A DNA stretch of 47,344 nucleotides from Anaerolineae bacterium (lineage in GTDB: Bacteria; Chloroflexota; Anaerolineae; JAFGEY01), in NCBI GenBank assembly GCA_016783145.1, contig JADHXD010000016.1, positions 1 through 47,344 of the forward strand, in the 5' to 3' direction. Each line of letters opens with the position of its first letter. Position 1 is the stretch's first letter. A program made the translations under genes and the position numbers. Below are positions 9,219 through 17,440 of the stretch, one piece after another. Below the pieces are notes generated by a model, which ran no database searches, was not told the origin of the DNA, and saw nothing but the letters and a program-made list of their open reading frames with translations.

Positions 9219-10142
9219 ATGAGTGAGGCGGAACGCCTCTCAGAGAGAACCGAACGTATCCTGGTTACCGGTGCTGCCGGTTTTGTGGGCACCTGTCTGG
9301 TGAACGTGCTGCTGAGGGAAGGATACGATGTGCATGCTTTTGTACACCAGAAGCAAGCGCTCGGGTTCTCTCAGAGCGACAAGCTGCGGGTCTTTTACGG
9401 CGACGTGCGAGACGTGGGTTCGATCCTTCAGGCGCTCGATGAGGTGGATGCCGTCGTGCACCTGGCGGCTGCCAAGTCGGACGAGCGATGGAGCTACCAG
9501 GTGAACGTGGAGGGCACCCAAAACCTGGTGGCGGCATGTAAGAGCCGGTCTGTGCGCAGGGTCATCGAGTTGACCACACAAGCCAGCCCTGAGGGAGTCT
9601 ACGGGCGCACCAAGCGGCAAGCGACGCAGGTCCTGAGGACTTGTGACCTGGACGTGACCATCCTGGCGGCCAATCTCATCTACGGTGACGATCAGGATGG
9701 GGCGTTCGGCCGGGTGATCCACTATGTGAAGCTGCTGCCCGTGGTGCCGATCACGGGGCCAGGGAAGACAAGGCTCTGGCCCATCCACGTGGACGATGTG
9801 TGCCGAGCGATGGTGGCTTGCCTCAGGCTTGACCGGACCATCGGTGAGACCTATGTCCTGGCTGGGCGGGATGGGGTGACCCTGGATGAGTTTGTGGACC
9901 TGGCCTCAGAGCGGCTGGGGGTGCGACGGCTCAAGCTGCACATTCCCCTCTCTCTGAGCCTGCTGGCGGCCCGGATCATGGTGGCCGTGTTTCCCCGGCC
10001 CCCGATCAGTGTGAGCAATGTCCTGGGGGTCAATCAAGAGACCGAGGTGGAACACGACATCGAGGCGATGGTGGACGAGCTCGGCGTTGAGCCGATCCCG
10101 CTGGATGAGGGGCTGACCGCAGCCCTGGGGGGACAAGGCTGA
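9219..10142 (+). CDS. NAD-dependent epimerase/dehydratase (extended SDR)
   Basis: The protein has 307 residues. The ATG at 9219 is chosen because AAGGAGG lies 8 bp upstream. The open frame upstream of it is the shadow of the previous gene. The Rossmann glycine motif GAAGFVG is near residue 18, HLAAAK is in the NAD-binding region, and YGRTK supplies the catalytic Tyr-x3-Lys. It lacks a canonical upstream Ser in the usual STSSVYG form (here TTQASPEGVYG). The likely job is nucleotide-sugar epimerisation or dehydration. The TGA overlaps the ATG of the next gene (TGATG), so the two are translationally coupled. Confidence 0.85.
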   Translation: MSEAERLSERTERILVTGAAGFVGTCLVNVLLREGYDVHAFVHQKQALGFSQSDKLRVFYGDVRDVGSILQALDEVDAVVHLAAAKSDERWSYQVNVEGTQNLVAACKSRSVRRVIELTTQASPEGVYGRTKRQATQVLRTCDLDVTILAANLIYGDDQDGAFGRVIHYVKLLPVVPITGPGKTRLWPIHVDDVCRAMVACLRLDRTIGETYVLAGRDGVTLDEFVDLASERLGVRRLKLHIPLSLSLLAARIMVAVFPRPPISVSNVLGVNQETEVEHDIEAMVDELGVEPIPLDEGLTAALGGQG

Positions 10143-11215
10143 TGCCAGTGGATGAGACCAGGTTGATCAGGATCGGGATCGTTGGCCTGGGAAGGATGGG
10201 CCTTTCACACGCGGCTATTTTGAAGCACGTGCCGCGGGCCGAGGTGGTCGCCCTGGTGGACGGGGACGCCTCCCTGGGCAAGACGGTTAGGAGCATGGGT
10301 CTGCAGCTTCCCTTTTACCGTTCGACGGAGGAGATGCTCGAGGCGGAGGAGCTGGATGCGGCGTTTGTGTGCACCCCCACACACACGCACCTGCCGATTG
10401 CCAGGACGCTGGTAGAGGCAGAGATCGACGTCTTTGTCGAGAAGCCTCTCGCCCATTCGGCCTTCGCGTCCCGACAGCTCGCAGCATTGGCCCGACGTCA
10501 CGGAGTCGTGAATGGTGTCGGATATACCCTGAGCCACAATCGAGCCTTCGGAAAGGCAAAGGCCCTGCTGCAGGCTGGAGCCATCGGGTCGATCAGGGAC
10601 TACCAGGCCACAGTGTTCCACAGCGAGGTGCTGAGGCCCAGACGAGGATGGCTCTTTGACCCCGCCCGGTCTGGCGGGGGAGTGGTGATGAATATCGTGT
10701 CTCACATGGTGTACTGGACGTGCGATTGCTTTGGCCTGCCGCGGGCCCTCTCCGCCCAGACCAAGAGCCTCCATTCCGCGCTGGTCGAGGATGAGGCAAC
10801 GATCTCGCTGCATCATCGCTCTGGCATCGATGGTCAGATCGAGGCTTCCTGGAGCGTGCCCGGCAGACCCATCCTGGAGCTTGAGCTGTGTGTGCGCGGA
10901 GAGTCGGGGACGCTCGCCGTCACCCGCCGGCAGGTCGATCTGCACCTGGGCAGGGCCTGGGAGGCGTATTCAGCCGGAGACCACCGCCTCCACGCGAGCA
11001 GCATCCCCTCCTCTGCGCTGTACGACTTTAGTCCCGAGTACGACGGCGAAGCGTACTATGCCGAGGACCTGGACTTTTGCCAGTGCTGTCTCTCCAGAGC
11101 GCCATACACCGTCTCCTTTGAGACCTCCCTGCAGGCTGAGGAGGTCATCGCCGCGATCTATGCGTCGTCGAGGTCTCGGGCAGAGGTCGAGCTGCCGATG
11201 GGGGAAGGACAGTGA
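10142..11215 (+). CDS. Gfo/Idh/MocA-family oxidoreductase
   Basis: The protein has 357 residues. The N-terminal NAD(P) fold carries GIVGLGRMG, and the family's EKPLAHS motif (EKP with the substrate-site Lys) is near residue 100. The C-terminal alpha/beta domain begins after about residue 125. Family members oxidise or reduce sugars such as UDP-sugar 3-keto intermediates, inositol or aldoses. Between an SDR and glycosyltransferases, the likely substrate is a nucleotide sugar destined for a surface glycan. The stop overlaps the next start by 4 bp (GTGA). Confidence 0.85.
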   Translation: MPVDETRLIRIGIVGLGRMGLSHAAILKHVPRAEVVALVDGDASLGKTVRSMGLQLPFYRSTEEMLEAEELDAAFVCTPTHTHLPIARTLVEAEIDVFVEKPLAHSAFASRQLAALARRHGVVNGVGYTLSHNRAFGKAKALLQAGAIGSIRDYQATVFHSEVLRPRRGWLFDPARSGGGVVMNIVSHMVYWTCDCFGLPRALSAQTKSLHSALVEDEATISLHHRSGIDGQIEASWSVPGRPILELELCVRGESGTLAVTRRQVDLHLGRAWEAYSAGDHRLHASSIPSSALYDFSPEYDGEAYYAEDLDFCQCCLSRAPYTVSFETSLQAEEVIAAIYASSRSRAEVELPMGEGQ

Positions 11216-12021
11216 AAAGCCCAAGGTCTGAGGTCGAGCGATGGCTGTGGATTCCGTCCCTCCAACAGGCACCGGACCTGTACGCAGGGGAAGCACGGTT
11301 CACCGCGGGTGGGGAGCGCGGCCTGCTGTGGGTGTACGAGAGAGCGGGACAGCAGCTTGTGGACAGCATCCATCGCGGTACGGGATCGAGCACCTGTCCG
11401 GTCGTGCCGAACATGGCAAGCTATGCTCGGGACACCCGAGATCGCAGCCCGATCGTCGCGATGCTGCAGAGGTACCTCCGGTTGAACCCGATCGAAATGG
11501 GCCGCGTTGCGCGCAGCAACCTGCCCAAGCTGCCAGATATCCTGGGCAAGGACTTTAGCACCGGGGTGCTGATCCTCGCCGAAATGGAGATCCTCAAGTG
11601 CCGGCGGTACCAGCCCGAGATCGTCTACCTCAACAACCAGATCGTCGATCTGGCGATGGCGTTTGACAACCAGAAGCTGTTCGTGGAGTTCGAGAGGCTG
11701 GTCCGCAGGCGGTACGGACTTGGCGTGGGTCTGGTGACCTATAACTATAGTTGGTTGGCTCCCAAACTTGCCCAGTGGGGCATCGGGGTCGAGCGCATCA
11801 TCGCCCCGTTCAACGAGAGAGGATACCTGATGCACCGCAGCCAGGAGGAGTGCGAGCGGCTCGTCCCCGCGTATCGTGCGGCGATCATCGCCAGCGAGTT
11901 CGACGCGGGAGGCACGCTCTCTGAGGCTGAGGCCCTGGCCTATGTGCAGGGATTGGGGATCCAGGCTGTGGCAAGTCGCTGGTCCGACGGCAGACGGGCC
12001 ACGCCAGGCATCCGGAGTTGA
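11212..12021 (+). CDS. Protein of unknown function in the sugar cluster
   Basis: The protein has 269 residues. The GTG start overlaps the upstream TGA by 4 bp and is preceded by GGGGAAGG. I do not recognise the family. The pattern of short hydrophobic strands (GVLILAEMEIL, EIVYLNNQIVDLAMAF, GVGLVTYNYSWLA, AIIASEFDAGG, GIQAVASRW) alternating with amphipathic stretches suggests a TIM-barrel or other alpha/beta fold, soluble, with no signal peptide. Charged residues such as E-M-E and N-Y-S-W in strand ends could be catalytic. Coupling to an Idh-type oxidoreductase suggests a sugar-modifying role, which is inference. The final A of its TGA is the first base of a perfect 15-bp palindrome. Confidence 0.7.
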   Translation: MKSPRSEVERWLWIPSLQQAPDLYAGEARFTAGGERGLLWVYERAGQQLVDSIHRGTGSSTCPVVPNMASYARDTRDRSPIVAMLQRYLRLNPIEMGRVARSNLPKLPDILGKDFSTGVLILAEMEILKCRRYQPEIVYLNNQIVDLAMAFDNQKLFVEFERLVRRRYGLGVGLVTYNYSWLAPKLAQWGIGVERIIAPFNERGYLMHRSQEECERLVPAYRAAIIASEFDAGGTLSEAEALAYVQGLGIQAVASRWSDGRRATPGIRS

Positions 12022-12054
12022 GGTGCCAGGCACTTGCTTAAGTGCCTGGCACCT
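12021..12054. repeat. Dispersed palindrome copy 3 (perfect, 15-bp stem)
   Basis: AGGTGCCAGGCACTT (12021-12035) pairs perfectly with 12040-12054 around a GCTT loop. It begins inside the stop codon of the upstream gene and ends 22 bp before the next start. There is no T-tract, so it looks REP-like rather than a classical terminator. Confidence 0.8.
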
Positions 12055-12076
12055 AGAGCACTCGAGGCACAGGTCT

Positions 12077-13027
12077 ATGTCTGAGCAAGAACCCACGATC
12101 GCCGTTCTGATCCCCTGCCTAAACGAAGCAGTTTCTATCCGCAAAGTGATCACGGATTTCAGATCAGAGCTGCCCGATGCGGACATCTATGTCTTTGACA
12201 ACAATTCGACCGATGATACCGTTCGCATCGCTCAAGAAGCAGGGGCGATCGTGTGCCAGGAGTCCAGGAGGGGAAAGGGGTACGTGCTCCAATCGATGTT
12301 CCAGGGGGTTGAGGCCGACTTGTACGTCCTCGTGGACGGCGACGATACGTACCCCTCTCAGGCCGTTCACTGCCTCCTTGCTCCGGTCCGCGCCCATGAG
12401 GCCGACATGGTGGTGGGATCTCGCCTGCACAAGGGGACGCAGAGCCAGTGGAGCCCGCTCAACCGGCTTGGCAACTGGTTCTTTGCCCTAACCCTGAACA
12501 GGTTCTTTGGCGCCCATTTGACGGACATTCTGTCCGGGTATCGCGCCTTCAGCCGGCGGTTCGTCAAAGGGATCTCTCTTTTCAGCGGGGGGTTTGAGAT
12601 CGAGACCGAGCTGACGATCAAGGCCATCCAGCGTGGCTACCGGATCCTCGAGGTCCCGGTCGATCTGAGAAGGCGCTCTGAAGGAAGTGAATCCAAGATT
12701 CACCTGGCGAGAGATGGGATCTTGATCCTGGCGATGATCATGTCCCTGTTTCGTGACTATAAGCCTCTGACGTTCTTTGGTATCGTCGGGTTGGCCCTGT
12801 CCTTTGTCGGGTTGGTCTCGCTCTTGTTCGCCAGCACAACGGGCAACTGGACGGGGGAACCGGGTCTCTGGCTTGCCTGGATGATCACGTCCATTCTCGT
12901 GATCCTGGCAGGTTTCCTGGCGGTCTCCATTGGCATGGTCTTGCACACGATCGACCGCAGGTTCCAGGAGTTCGAGTCTCAGATCTGGTCGATCGCCCGC
13001 ACCCGCCCGAACTTAGAAGAGGAGTGA
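12077..13027 (+). CDS. Membrane-anchored family 2 glycosyltransferase (DPM1/ArnC-like)
   Basis: The protein has 316 residues. The start MSEQEPTIAVLIPCLNE at 12077 is chosen over a longer frame that only overlaps the previous gene. Only a weak GAGG lies upstream. The GT-A fold shows VLIPCLNE, DNNSTDDT and the metal-binding VDGDDTYP. Two C-terminal membrane segments (about residues 235-290) are typical of polyprenyl-phosphate glycosyltransferases. It probably makes the lipid-linked sugar donor used by the GT-C enzyme at 6845, which places both steps of one glycosylation pathway in this cluster. That pairing is inference. Confidence 0.85.
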   Translation: MSEQEPTIAVLIPCLNEAVSIRKVITDFRSELPDADIYVFDNNSTDDTVRIAQEAGAIVCQESRRGKGYVLQSMFQGVEADLYVLVDGDDTYPSQAVHCLLAPVRAHEADMVVGSRLHKGTQSQWSPLNRLGNWFFALTLNRFFGAHLTDILSGYRAFSRRFVKGISLFSGGFEIETELTIKAIQRGYRILEVPVDLRRRSEGSESKIHLARDGILILAMIMSLFRDYKPLTFFGIVGLALSFVGLVSLLFASTTGNWTGEPGLWLAWMITSILVILAGFLAVSIGMVLHTIDRRFQEFESQIWSIARTRPNLEEE

Positions 13028-13320
13028 ACGCCCGGCTGACCTCTCTCTGGTACCGGTCCGCCTGGCGCTGGCGTATGGGTAGTCTCCCGCTGAGCGTTGG
13101 TGCCTTTTCTGCCACAGTCCTTCCGCTGCGCTGTAGGGTGCTGCGCAAAGGACATGGAGAACACTGAGAGAAACGCATCAAGCCCCTTGCTCTCGGCATT
13201 CAGATATGCTATAATGAGATCGTCACTCAACATCGCTGCGTGGAGCCCTTCATAGCTTCATCGAGAATCGACAGGCAACTCTGAGTAGTCGAGACCCGCC
13301 ATACTCAGGAAGGGAGAGCC
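13028..13320. other. Intergenic region upstream of the DUF4157 gene
   Basis: About 290 bp. The last 135 bp hold a clear promoter and a purine-rich ribosome binding site (AGGAAGGGAGAG just before the ATG at 13321). The first roughly 155 bp show no gene or repeat that I can support. Confidence 0.6.
13187..13215 (+). promoter_or_regulatory. Strong promoter of the DUF4157 gene
   Basis: -35 TTGCTC (13187-13192), 17-bp spacer, perfect -10 TATAAT (13210-13215). The predicted 5' UTR is about 100 nt, long enough to hold regulation. Confidence 0.7.
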
Positions 13321-15327
13321 ATGCCTTCGAAAGAGCAAGCCCGTGGTAGGGACAAAACCACTGTAAACCGACGGACCTCTAGGTCACACGTCCAGGATTT
13401 CGAACCTCCTGCCCAGCAGACCCACCCCGCTGTGATCCTTCAACGAGCCAGGCTGGCCCCCGTCTCGCTCACCCCGGGTGACGCATTGCACATGCAGCGC
13501 CCGTGCGGCAACCGGGCCGTCATCCAGATGCTGGCTATGGGCAAGCAGGGAGCTGTCCCTCGACGGTCAGGAATGCCCATTCAGGCCAAGCTCACAGTAG
13601 GGCCGGTGGCCGATGTGTACGAGCGGGCGGCTGACCAAGCTGCAGACCAGGTGGTCAGGCGCATCAACGCCCCGGCGTCCCTGCAGCCGGCCACGGGTCA
13701 GCTCGCTCAACGCCAAGAGGAAGAGGACGCGGAAGCGGTCCAGACGATGCCTCTCCTGCAACGCCAGGCTGAGGAGGACGAGGAGCTCCAGATGCAGCCT
13801 GCCGACGGCGTGCAGCGCCAGGAGGAGGAAGAGCTTCAGGCTACGCCTGCTCCAGGCATCCAGCGCCTGTCGGGCGGCGGTGGGATGGCTGCAACACCGG
13901 AATTGGAGAGTGCGGTCCAGCAGGCGCGGGGTCGAGGGCAGGCCCTCTCGGACGATGTCCGAGGGCCTATGGAGCAGGCCTTTGGCGCCGATTTTGGCGG
14001 GGTGAGGGTGCACGCCGATCAGGGGGCTAATGCTCTGAGTCGATCCTTGCAGGCCACGGCCTTTACCACAGGGCAAGACATCTTTTTCCAAAGAGGTGAG
14101 TACAGTCCCGGCAGTTCCAGGGGGCAGAGGTTGATCGCCCACGAGCTGGCGCACACCATGCAGCAGGGAGCCTCCACCCGGATCTCGAGATGGGGGGGGG
14201 TCAAAAGCGGCGTAACCCTCCACAAGGACGTCACAGACGACGCATTCACCAAGTTGGAGGGACCCGCAAAGCAGTTCTATGAACTGCCCGGTGTCCAGGA
14301 TCAGGTCGGCAGGTTCTCTGAAGACATGGACGCCCGCGAGGCGACCAAGTTTCAGTTGTTCACCCCTAGAGGCTTGAGGGAGATCATCGAGACCTTTGCA
14401 GAATGGAAGCCATTCAGGAGCTGGAAGCCGGGCAAGAAGCTGAAAAAGGTGAGGAGTCCTAAAGGCTGGGGCAAGTTCAAGCCGCTCGCGGGGCTGAGGC
14501 CGTTGGGGCAGACCGGCTACAAGTACAAGAGGACGATATTGGGTGCTAGGAGCCACTTTGGCAAGTGGTTGCTGACAAAGAAGCAGAGGGCCAAAGCCAG
14601 AGAACGATGGCTGAAAATTGAGGCGTACGCGAACGCCAAGGACGTCACGGAGCAGGAAAACCACGCCGAGGGAGGTATGTATGAATGGCCCCTTGGGCGT
14701 TCGGGGGCGGTTGGCAAACACAAGGCGCGCATCGAGAACTGGTACCGCTTTGCGGAGGACTATGCCAAGAAGCGGGACTGGGCGCACGCCTTTATGTTCC
14801 TCGGTCTGGCACTGCACACTGCAGAGGACCAAGGGGCTCACGGTCACGGAGTCCCCGGCTTGGGGCACGATCCCCGCCGCCAGATCCCCATCCCGAAGAA
14901 ATGGGGATGGCCGGAAACGACCATATACGAACAGGACTACCGAAAGGGGTGGCAATTCCACTGGTGCGACACCAGGGACCAGAACCCAACGGGCTACGAT
15001 ATATCTGTCCGGGTCGCCGCCGCTATGTTGAGACGCTTCGCGCAGTTCAATGCAGCACAACCCCCGACCAAGGATGAGCTTCGCCAATGGGAGAAGGAAG
15101 GCCTGGAACCGACGCTTGAGTGGAAGTACTTTTACTACCCAGAGAAGATTGGCAACGCGATGAAAATGGTATACACGGGCAGCAAGAAGGGAAAACGGGC
15201 GGCGAGGAGGGAAGGGGATCGTAGATGGCAGGCGAGGCAGAAGGTAGAGAAGTTCAGAGAGGAAAGGGAGGAAAAAGAGGCTTACGAGAGAGACATGGAT
15301 CTGCTTCTTAACCCCCAAGGGAAATAG
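13321..15327 (+). CDS. DUF4157 metallopeptidase-like putative toxin/effector with C-terminal HET-C/phospholipase-like motif
   Basis: The protein has 668 residues. Residues 1-110 are a low-complexity leader with the AKLTVGPVADVYERAADQAADQV segment typical of DUF4157 proteins (family motif only). Residues 130-190 are Gln/Glu-rich with QRQEEE repeats. DUF4157 spans roughly residues 195-290 and contains H274-E-L-A-H, an HExxH zinc-peptidase motif. The rest is a charged, basic module of about 370 residues. It contains LALHTAEDQGAHGHG at about residues 497-510 (H499, D503, H507, H509), which resembles the H-x3-D-x3-H zinc site of HET-C and zinc phospholipase-C-like proteins. There is no signal peptide. 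DUF4157 proteins are known to be associated with extracellular contractile injection systems, but none is visible here. The gene is monocistronic with its own promoter and terminator. Effector function is inference. Confidence 0.75.
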   Translation: MPSKEQARGRDKTTVNRRTSRSHVQDFEPPAQQTHPAVILQRARLAPVSLTPGDALHMQRPCGNRAVIQMLAMGKQGAVPRRSGMPIQAKLTVGPVADVYERAADQAADQVVRRINAPASLQPATGQLAQRQEEEDAEAVQTMPLLQRQAEEDEELQMQPADGVQRQEEEELQATPAPGIQRLSGGGGMAATPELESAVQQARGRGQALSDDVRGPMEQAFGADFGGVRVHADQGANALSRSLQATAFTTGQDIFFQRGEYSPGSSRGQRLIAHELAHTMQQGASTRISRWGGVKSGVTLHKDVTDDAFTKLEGPAKQFYELPGVQDQVGRFSEDMDAREATKFQLFTPRGLREIIETFAEWKPFRSWKPGKKLKKVRSPKGWGKFKPLAGLRPLGQTGYKYKRTILGARSHFGKWLLTKKQRAKARERWLKIEAYANAKDVTEQENHAEGGMYEWPLGRSGAVGKHKARIENWYRFAEDYAKKRDWAHAFMFLGLALHTAEDQGAHGHGVPGLGHDPRRQIPIPKKWGWPETTIYEQDYRKGWQFHWCDTRDQNPTGYDISVRVAAAMLRRFAQFNAAQPPTKDELRQWEKEGLEPTLEWKYFYYPEKIGNAMKMVYTGSKKGKRAARREGDRRWQARQKVEKFREEREEKEAYERDMDLLLNPQGK

Positions 15328-15360
15328 CAAGAAGGGACCACCGTCGAGTGGATGAAGGAC

Positions 15361-15404
15361 AAAACCCGCTTTCCTCCGGCTCACAGGCCGGGAAAGCGGG
15401 TTTT
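15361..15404. terminator. Bidirectional intrinsic terminator between convergent genes
   Basis: AAAACCCGCTTTCC (15361-15374) pairs perfectly with 15391-15404. An inner CGGC/GCCG extension is present. The T-run on the plus strand and the A-run at the left (T-run on the minus strand) serve both the DUF4157 gene and the convergent operon ending at 15432. Confidence 0.85.
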
Positions 15405-15431
15405 GGGTAGAGCGCTGGCCCGCAGGGGCGC

Positions 15432-16469
15432 CTAGACTTTGTCCATGCGCGGGTCGTACCCCTTGCCCTTGCCAACGGGGATCCGGGGCGCGGGCTCGTC
15501 ATAGGCACGCGTGCCGAACAGCGAGTAGACCACTGCACCCAGGCCCCAGGTGGCAACGAGCAGGACGATGACCCATCCCACGCAAGGGAGGAAAGAAAGC
15601 AGGGACAGGAACAAGATCCCGACCGCAACCGCCGCGACGTGGTTCGGTTCTTTGTGCGTCAGCGCGCGCAGCACCTTGACCCCCAGCAAGAGCCCGGCAG
15701 CGATCCAGCCCAGCAAGAGGGCGACGCCCGCAACCAGGAAGGGCAGGAGGAGGAGCAGCCCAACCGGTGCCAGGCAGATCGTGATCACCAGCAATCCGGA
15801 GACGATAGACAGGACGACCAGGGCCACCGCCCCGACGACCATGGCCACGATCCCGCTGACAAAGCTCTCTACGGGCACCTTGACCATCGTCTCGGCCACC
15901 GTTTCCGTGTGGCGCGGCAGAAAGACGACGACCAGCACGCCCAGCACGACCATCAGCAGGATGCCGAAGGCGCTCCGGAACGCATTTCCAACCTGGTGCA
16001 ACACGTCGCTTCCCCAGGGACGATCCACCGTGACGCGCGAGATCCGAGGCGGGATGGGGGGCTTGGGCACCACAGGCGGACGGAAGGGAAACCCTTCGAT
16101 CTCGTCCCCGCGCACGTCGGCGCCCTCCTCGCGGTGTACTTGGCCTCCGATCGACACGACTTGCCCACGGATGGTGGCGGTCGCCCCAATATCCACATTT
16201 CCTCCCCATACGGTCACGCCGCCGGCCACTTCTCCCAAGATGCTCAGGTTTCCCCCGAACACGGTGACGTCTCCATCGACCTGCGATTCGTCCTGCAGAT
16301 CGACGTTTCCACCGTAGACGAGCAAGTTTCCCTTGATCCGTTCCCCTGAGGCAAGGGTGTAGTTGTCTCCCCAGATGACGACGTCGCCCTCGGGATCATC
16401 GGCCAGAACCGGGATCGCCAGGGAGGCGAACACGATGATCAGGATGAACAGAAACCCAACTTTTCTCAT
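15432..16469 (-). CDS. Exported bactofilin-like beta-helix protein with C-terminal membrane segments
   Basis: The protein has 345 residues. A signal peptide (residues 1-23, ending VLADD) precedes about 100 residues of short repeats with the VYGGNVDL / VFGGNLSI / VWGGNVDI pattern, a right-handed beta-helix like the polymer-forming bactofilin domain. A proline-rich linker (PPVVPKPPIPPR) follows, then four to five hydrophobic segments (about residues 165-325). Bactofilins are normally cytoplasmic, and here the signal peptide predicts an extracytoplasmic helix tethered to the membrane. It lies 15 bp downstream of the lipoprotein gene in the sigma-factor operon. The expected role is envelope scaffolding or stress defence. 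Confidence 0.75.
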   Translation of the reverse strand: MRKVGFLFILIIVFASLAIPVLADDPEGDVVIWGDNYTLASGERIKGNLLVYGGNVDLQDESQVDGDVTVFGGNLSILGEVAGGVTVWGGNVDIGATATIRGQVVSIGGQVHREEGADVRGDEIEGFPFRPPVVPKPPIPPRISRVTVDRPWGSDVLHQVGNAFRSAFGILLMVVLGVLVVVFLPRHTETVAETMVKVPVESFVSGIVAMVVGAVALVVLSIVSGLLVITICLAPVGLLLLLPFLVAGVALLLGWIAAGLLLGVKVLRALTHKEPNHVAAVAVGILFLSLLSFLPCVGWVIVLLVATWGLGAVVYSLFGTRAYDEPAPRIPVGKGKGYDPRMDKV

Positions 16470-16484
16470 TGCGAAACCTCACTT

Positions 16485-17387
16485 TCAGTCCGTTTGTACG
16501 ACATCCAGCTTGCCCAAGCCCAGGTCGAGATCGATGTCGAGCGTGATGTCCGACTCGCCGTAGAGTGGGTTGACGTAGCAGCCCTCTTGCTCTGCCAGCC
16601 CGTCATAGTCTCCGTCCTGCAGGTCGCCCGCGCACACGCGCACGCCGATGTGGGATGGCACGCGCAAGGAGATGCGGCTGGCTCCGGCCTGGATTTCGAC
16701 CCGTGCGGAGTGCCGCCATTCGCCGCCAAAGTCCAGGATGTACGCGCCCAATCCGCCGTCGAACGTCAGCTCTTCCAGGTTGGCGTTGCCCAGGTCCCTC
16801 AATTCCAGTTTCGCCGCGCCGCTGCGGATGTGCATCGATGCGAGGCGCTCCGGGTTCGGCTGGTCAAAGCGCACGCGCAGTTCGGCGGCACCGCTGACGA
16901 GATTCAGATCCGTGAGCCGCAGGCCGCCCAGGTCCAGCTCGCCTCTGCTGGCCCCGACGTCCACGTCCAGGGTCAGCGGCACGCGATCGGTCAGGCGCAG
17001 CACCCACTCGTTGCGCACCTCGGTGGTCGCACGGTCCCAGCGGATGACGTCCTCCTTGTGCTGGATCCGCAGCTTGCCTCGTCCGTCCGCGACATCGTAT
17101 GCGATCTCTGGCTCCAGGTCCGCCAGGTTGTAGGTGAACTCGCCGTCCAGCAGCCCGTCACTGCCGCTTTCGATGGTCAGCTCTCCGCCGCCGAATTGCA
17201 CGGTCACGTCGACGCCCTCTGCGCCCTCCAGGTTGATGCGCCGTTCATCTCGCCGTACAGACCCGGTGTTGACGCGCTGCTGGAGCATCTGAGGCGAGAC
17301 CCTCCGGCTGAGAGAGCAGCAGCAGCAACCGATCAGGCTGAGCACGGCGAGCGAGAGGACGACGATCCACCAGACTCTCTTTGACAT
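16485..17387 (-). CDS. Toastrack-type (DUF4097/LiaF-like) lipoprotein
   Basis: The protein has 300 residues. The ATG at 17387 (MSKRVWW) is chosen with GGAGG upstream. The longer frame up to 17531 reads into the anti-sigma gene. Residues 1-20 are hydrophobic and end in LSLIGC, a good lipobox, followed by a run of cysteines. The rest is repetitive beta structure (ELTIESGSDGLL, ASRGELDLGGL, AAELRVRF, AAKLELRDLG, ASRISLRVP), the toastrack fold found in LiaF-type and DUF4097 envelope-stress proteins. A small hairpin (17409-17428) lies in the 53-bp gap after the anti-sigma gene. It probably senses or buffers envelope damage outside the membrane. Confidence 0.75.
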   Translation of the reverse strand: MSKRVWWIVVLSLAVLSLIGCCCCSLSRRVSPQMLQQRVNTGSVRRDERRINLEGAEGVDVTVQFGGGELTIESGSDGLLDGEFTYNLADLEPEIAYDVADGRGKLRIQHKEDVIRWDRATTEVRNEWVLRLTDRVPLTLDVDVGASRGELDLGGLRLTDLNLVSGAAELRVRFDQPNPERLASMHIRSGAAKLELRDLGNANLEELTFDGGLGAYILDFGGEWRHSARVEIQAGASRISLRVPSHIGVRVCAGDLQDGDYDGLAEQEGCYVNPLYGESDITLDIDLDLGLGKLDVVQTD

Positions 17388-17408
17388 CTCTGTTCCGTAC
17401 CTCCAGAA

Positions 17409-17428
17409 CCCAATCACCCGCGATTGGG
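17409..17428 (-). other. Small stem-loop between anti-sigma and lipoprotein genes
   Basis: CCCAATC (17409-17415) pairs with GATTGGG (17422-17428) around a 6-nt loop, with no T-tract. It could tune relative expression within the operon. Confidence 0.4.
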
Positions 17429-17440
17429 AACCGCCTAACC

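Noticed and set aside
13567..15384. 605-codon minus-strand frame opposite the DUF4157 gene
   Set aside because: It overlaps a gene with clear domains, promoter and terminator, and shows no family features.
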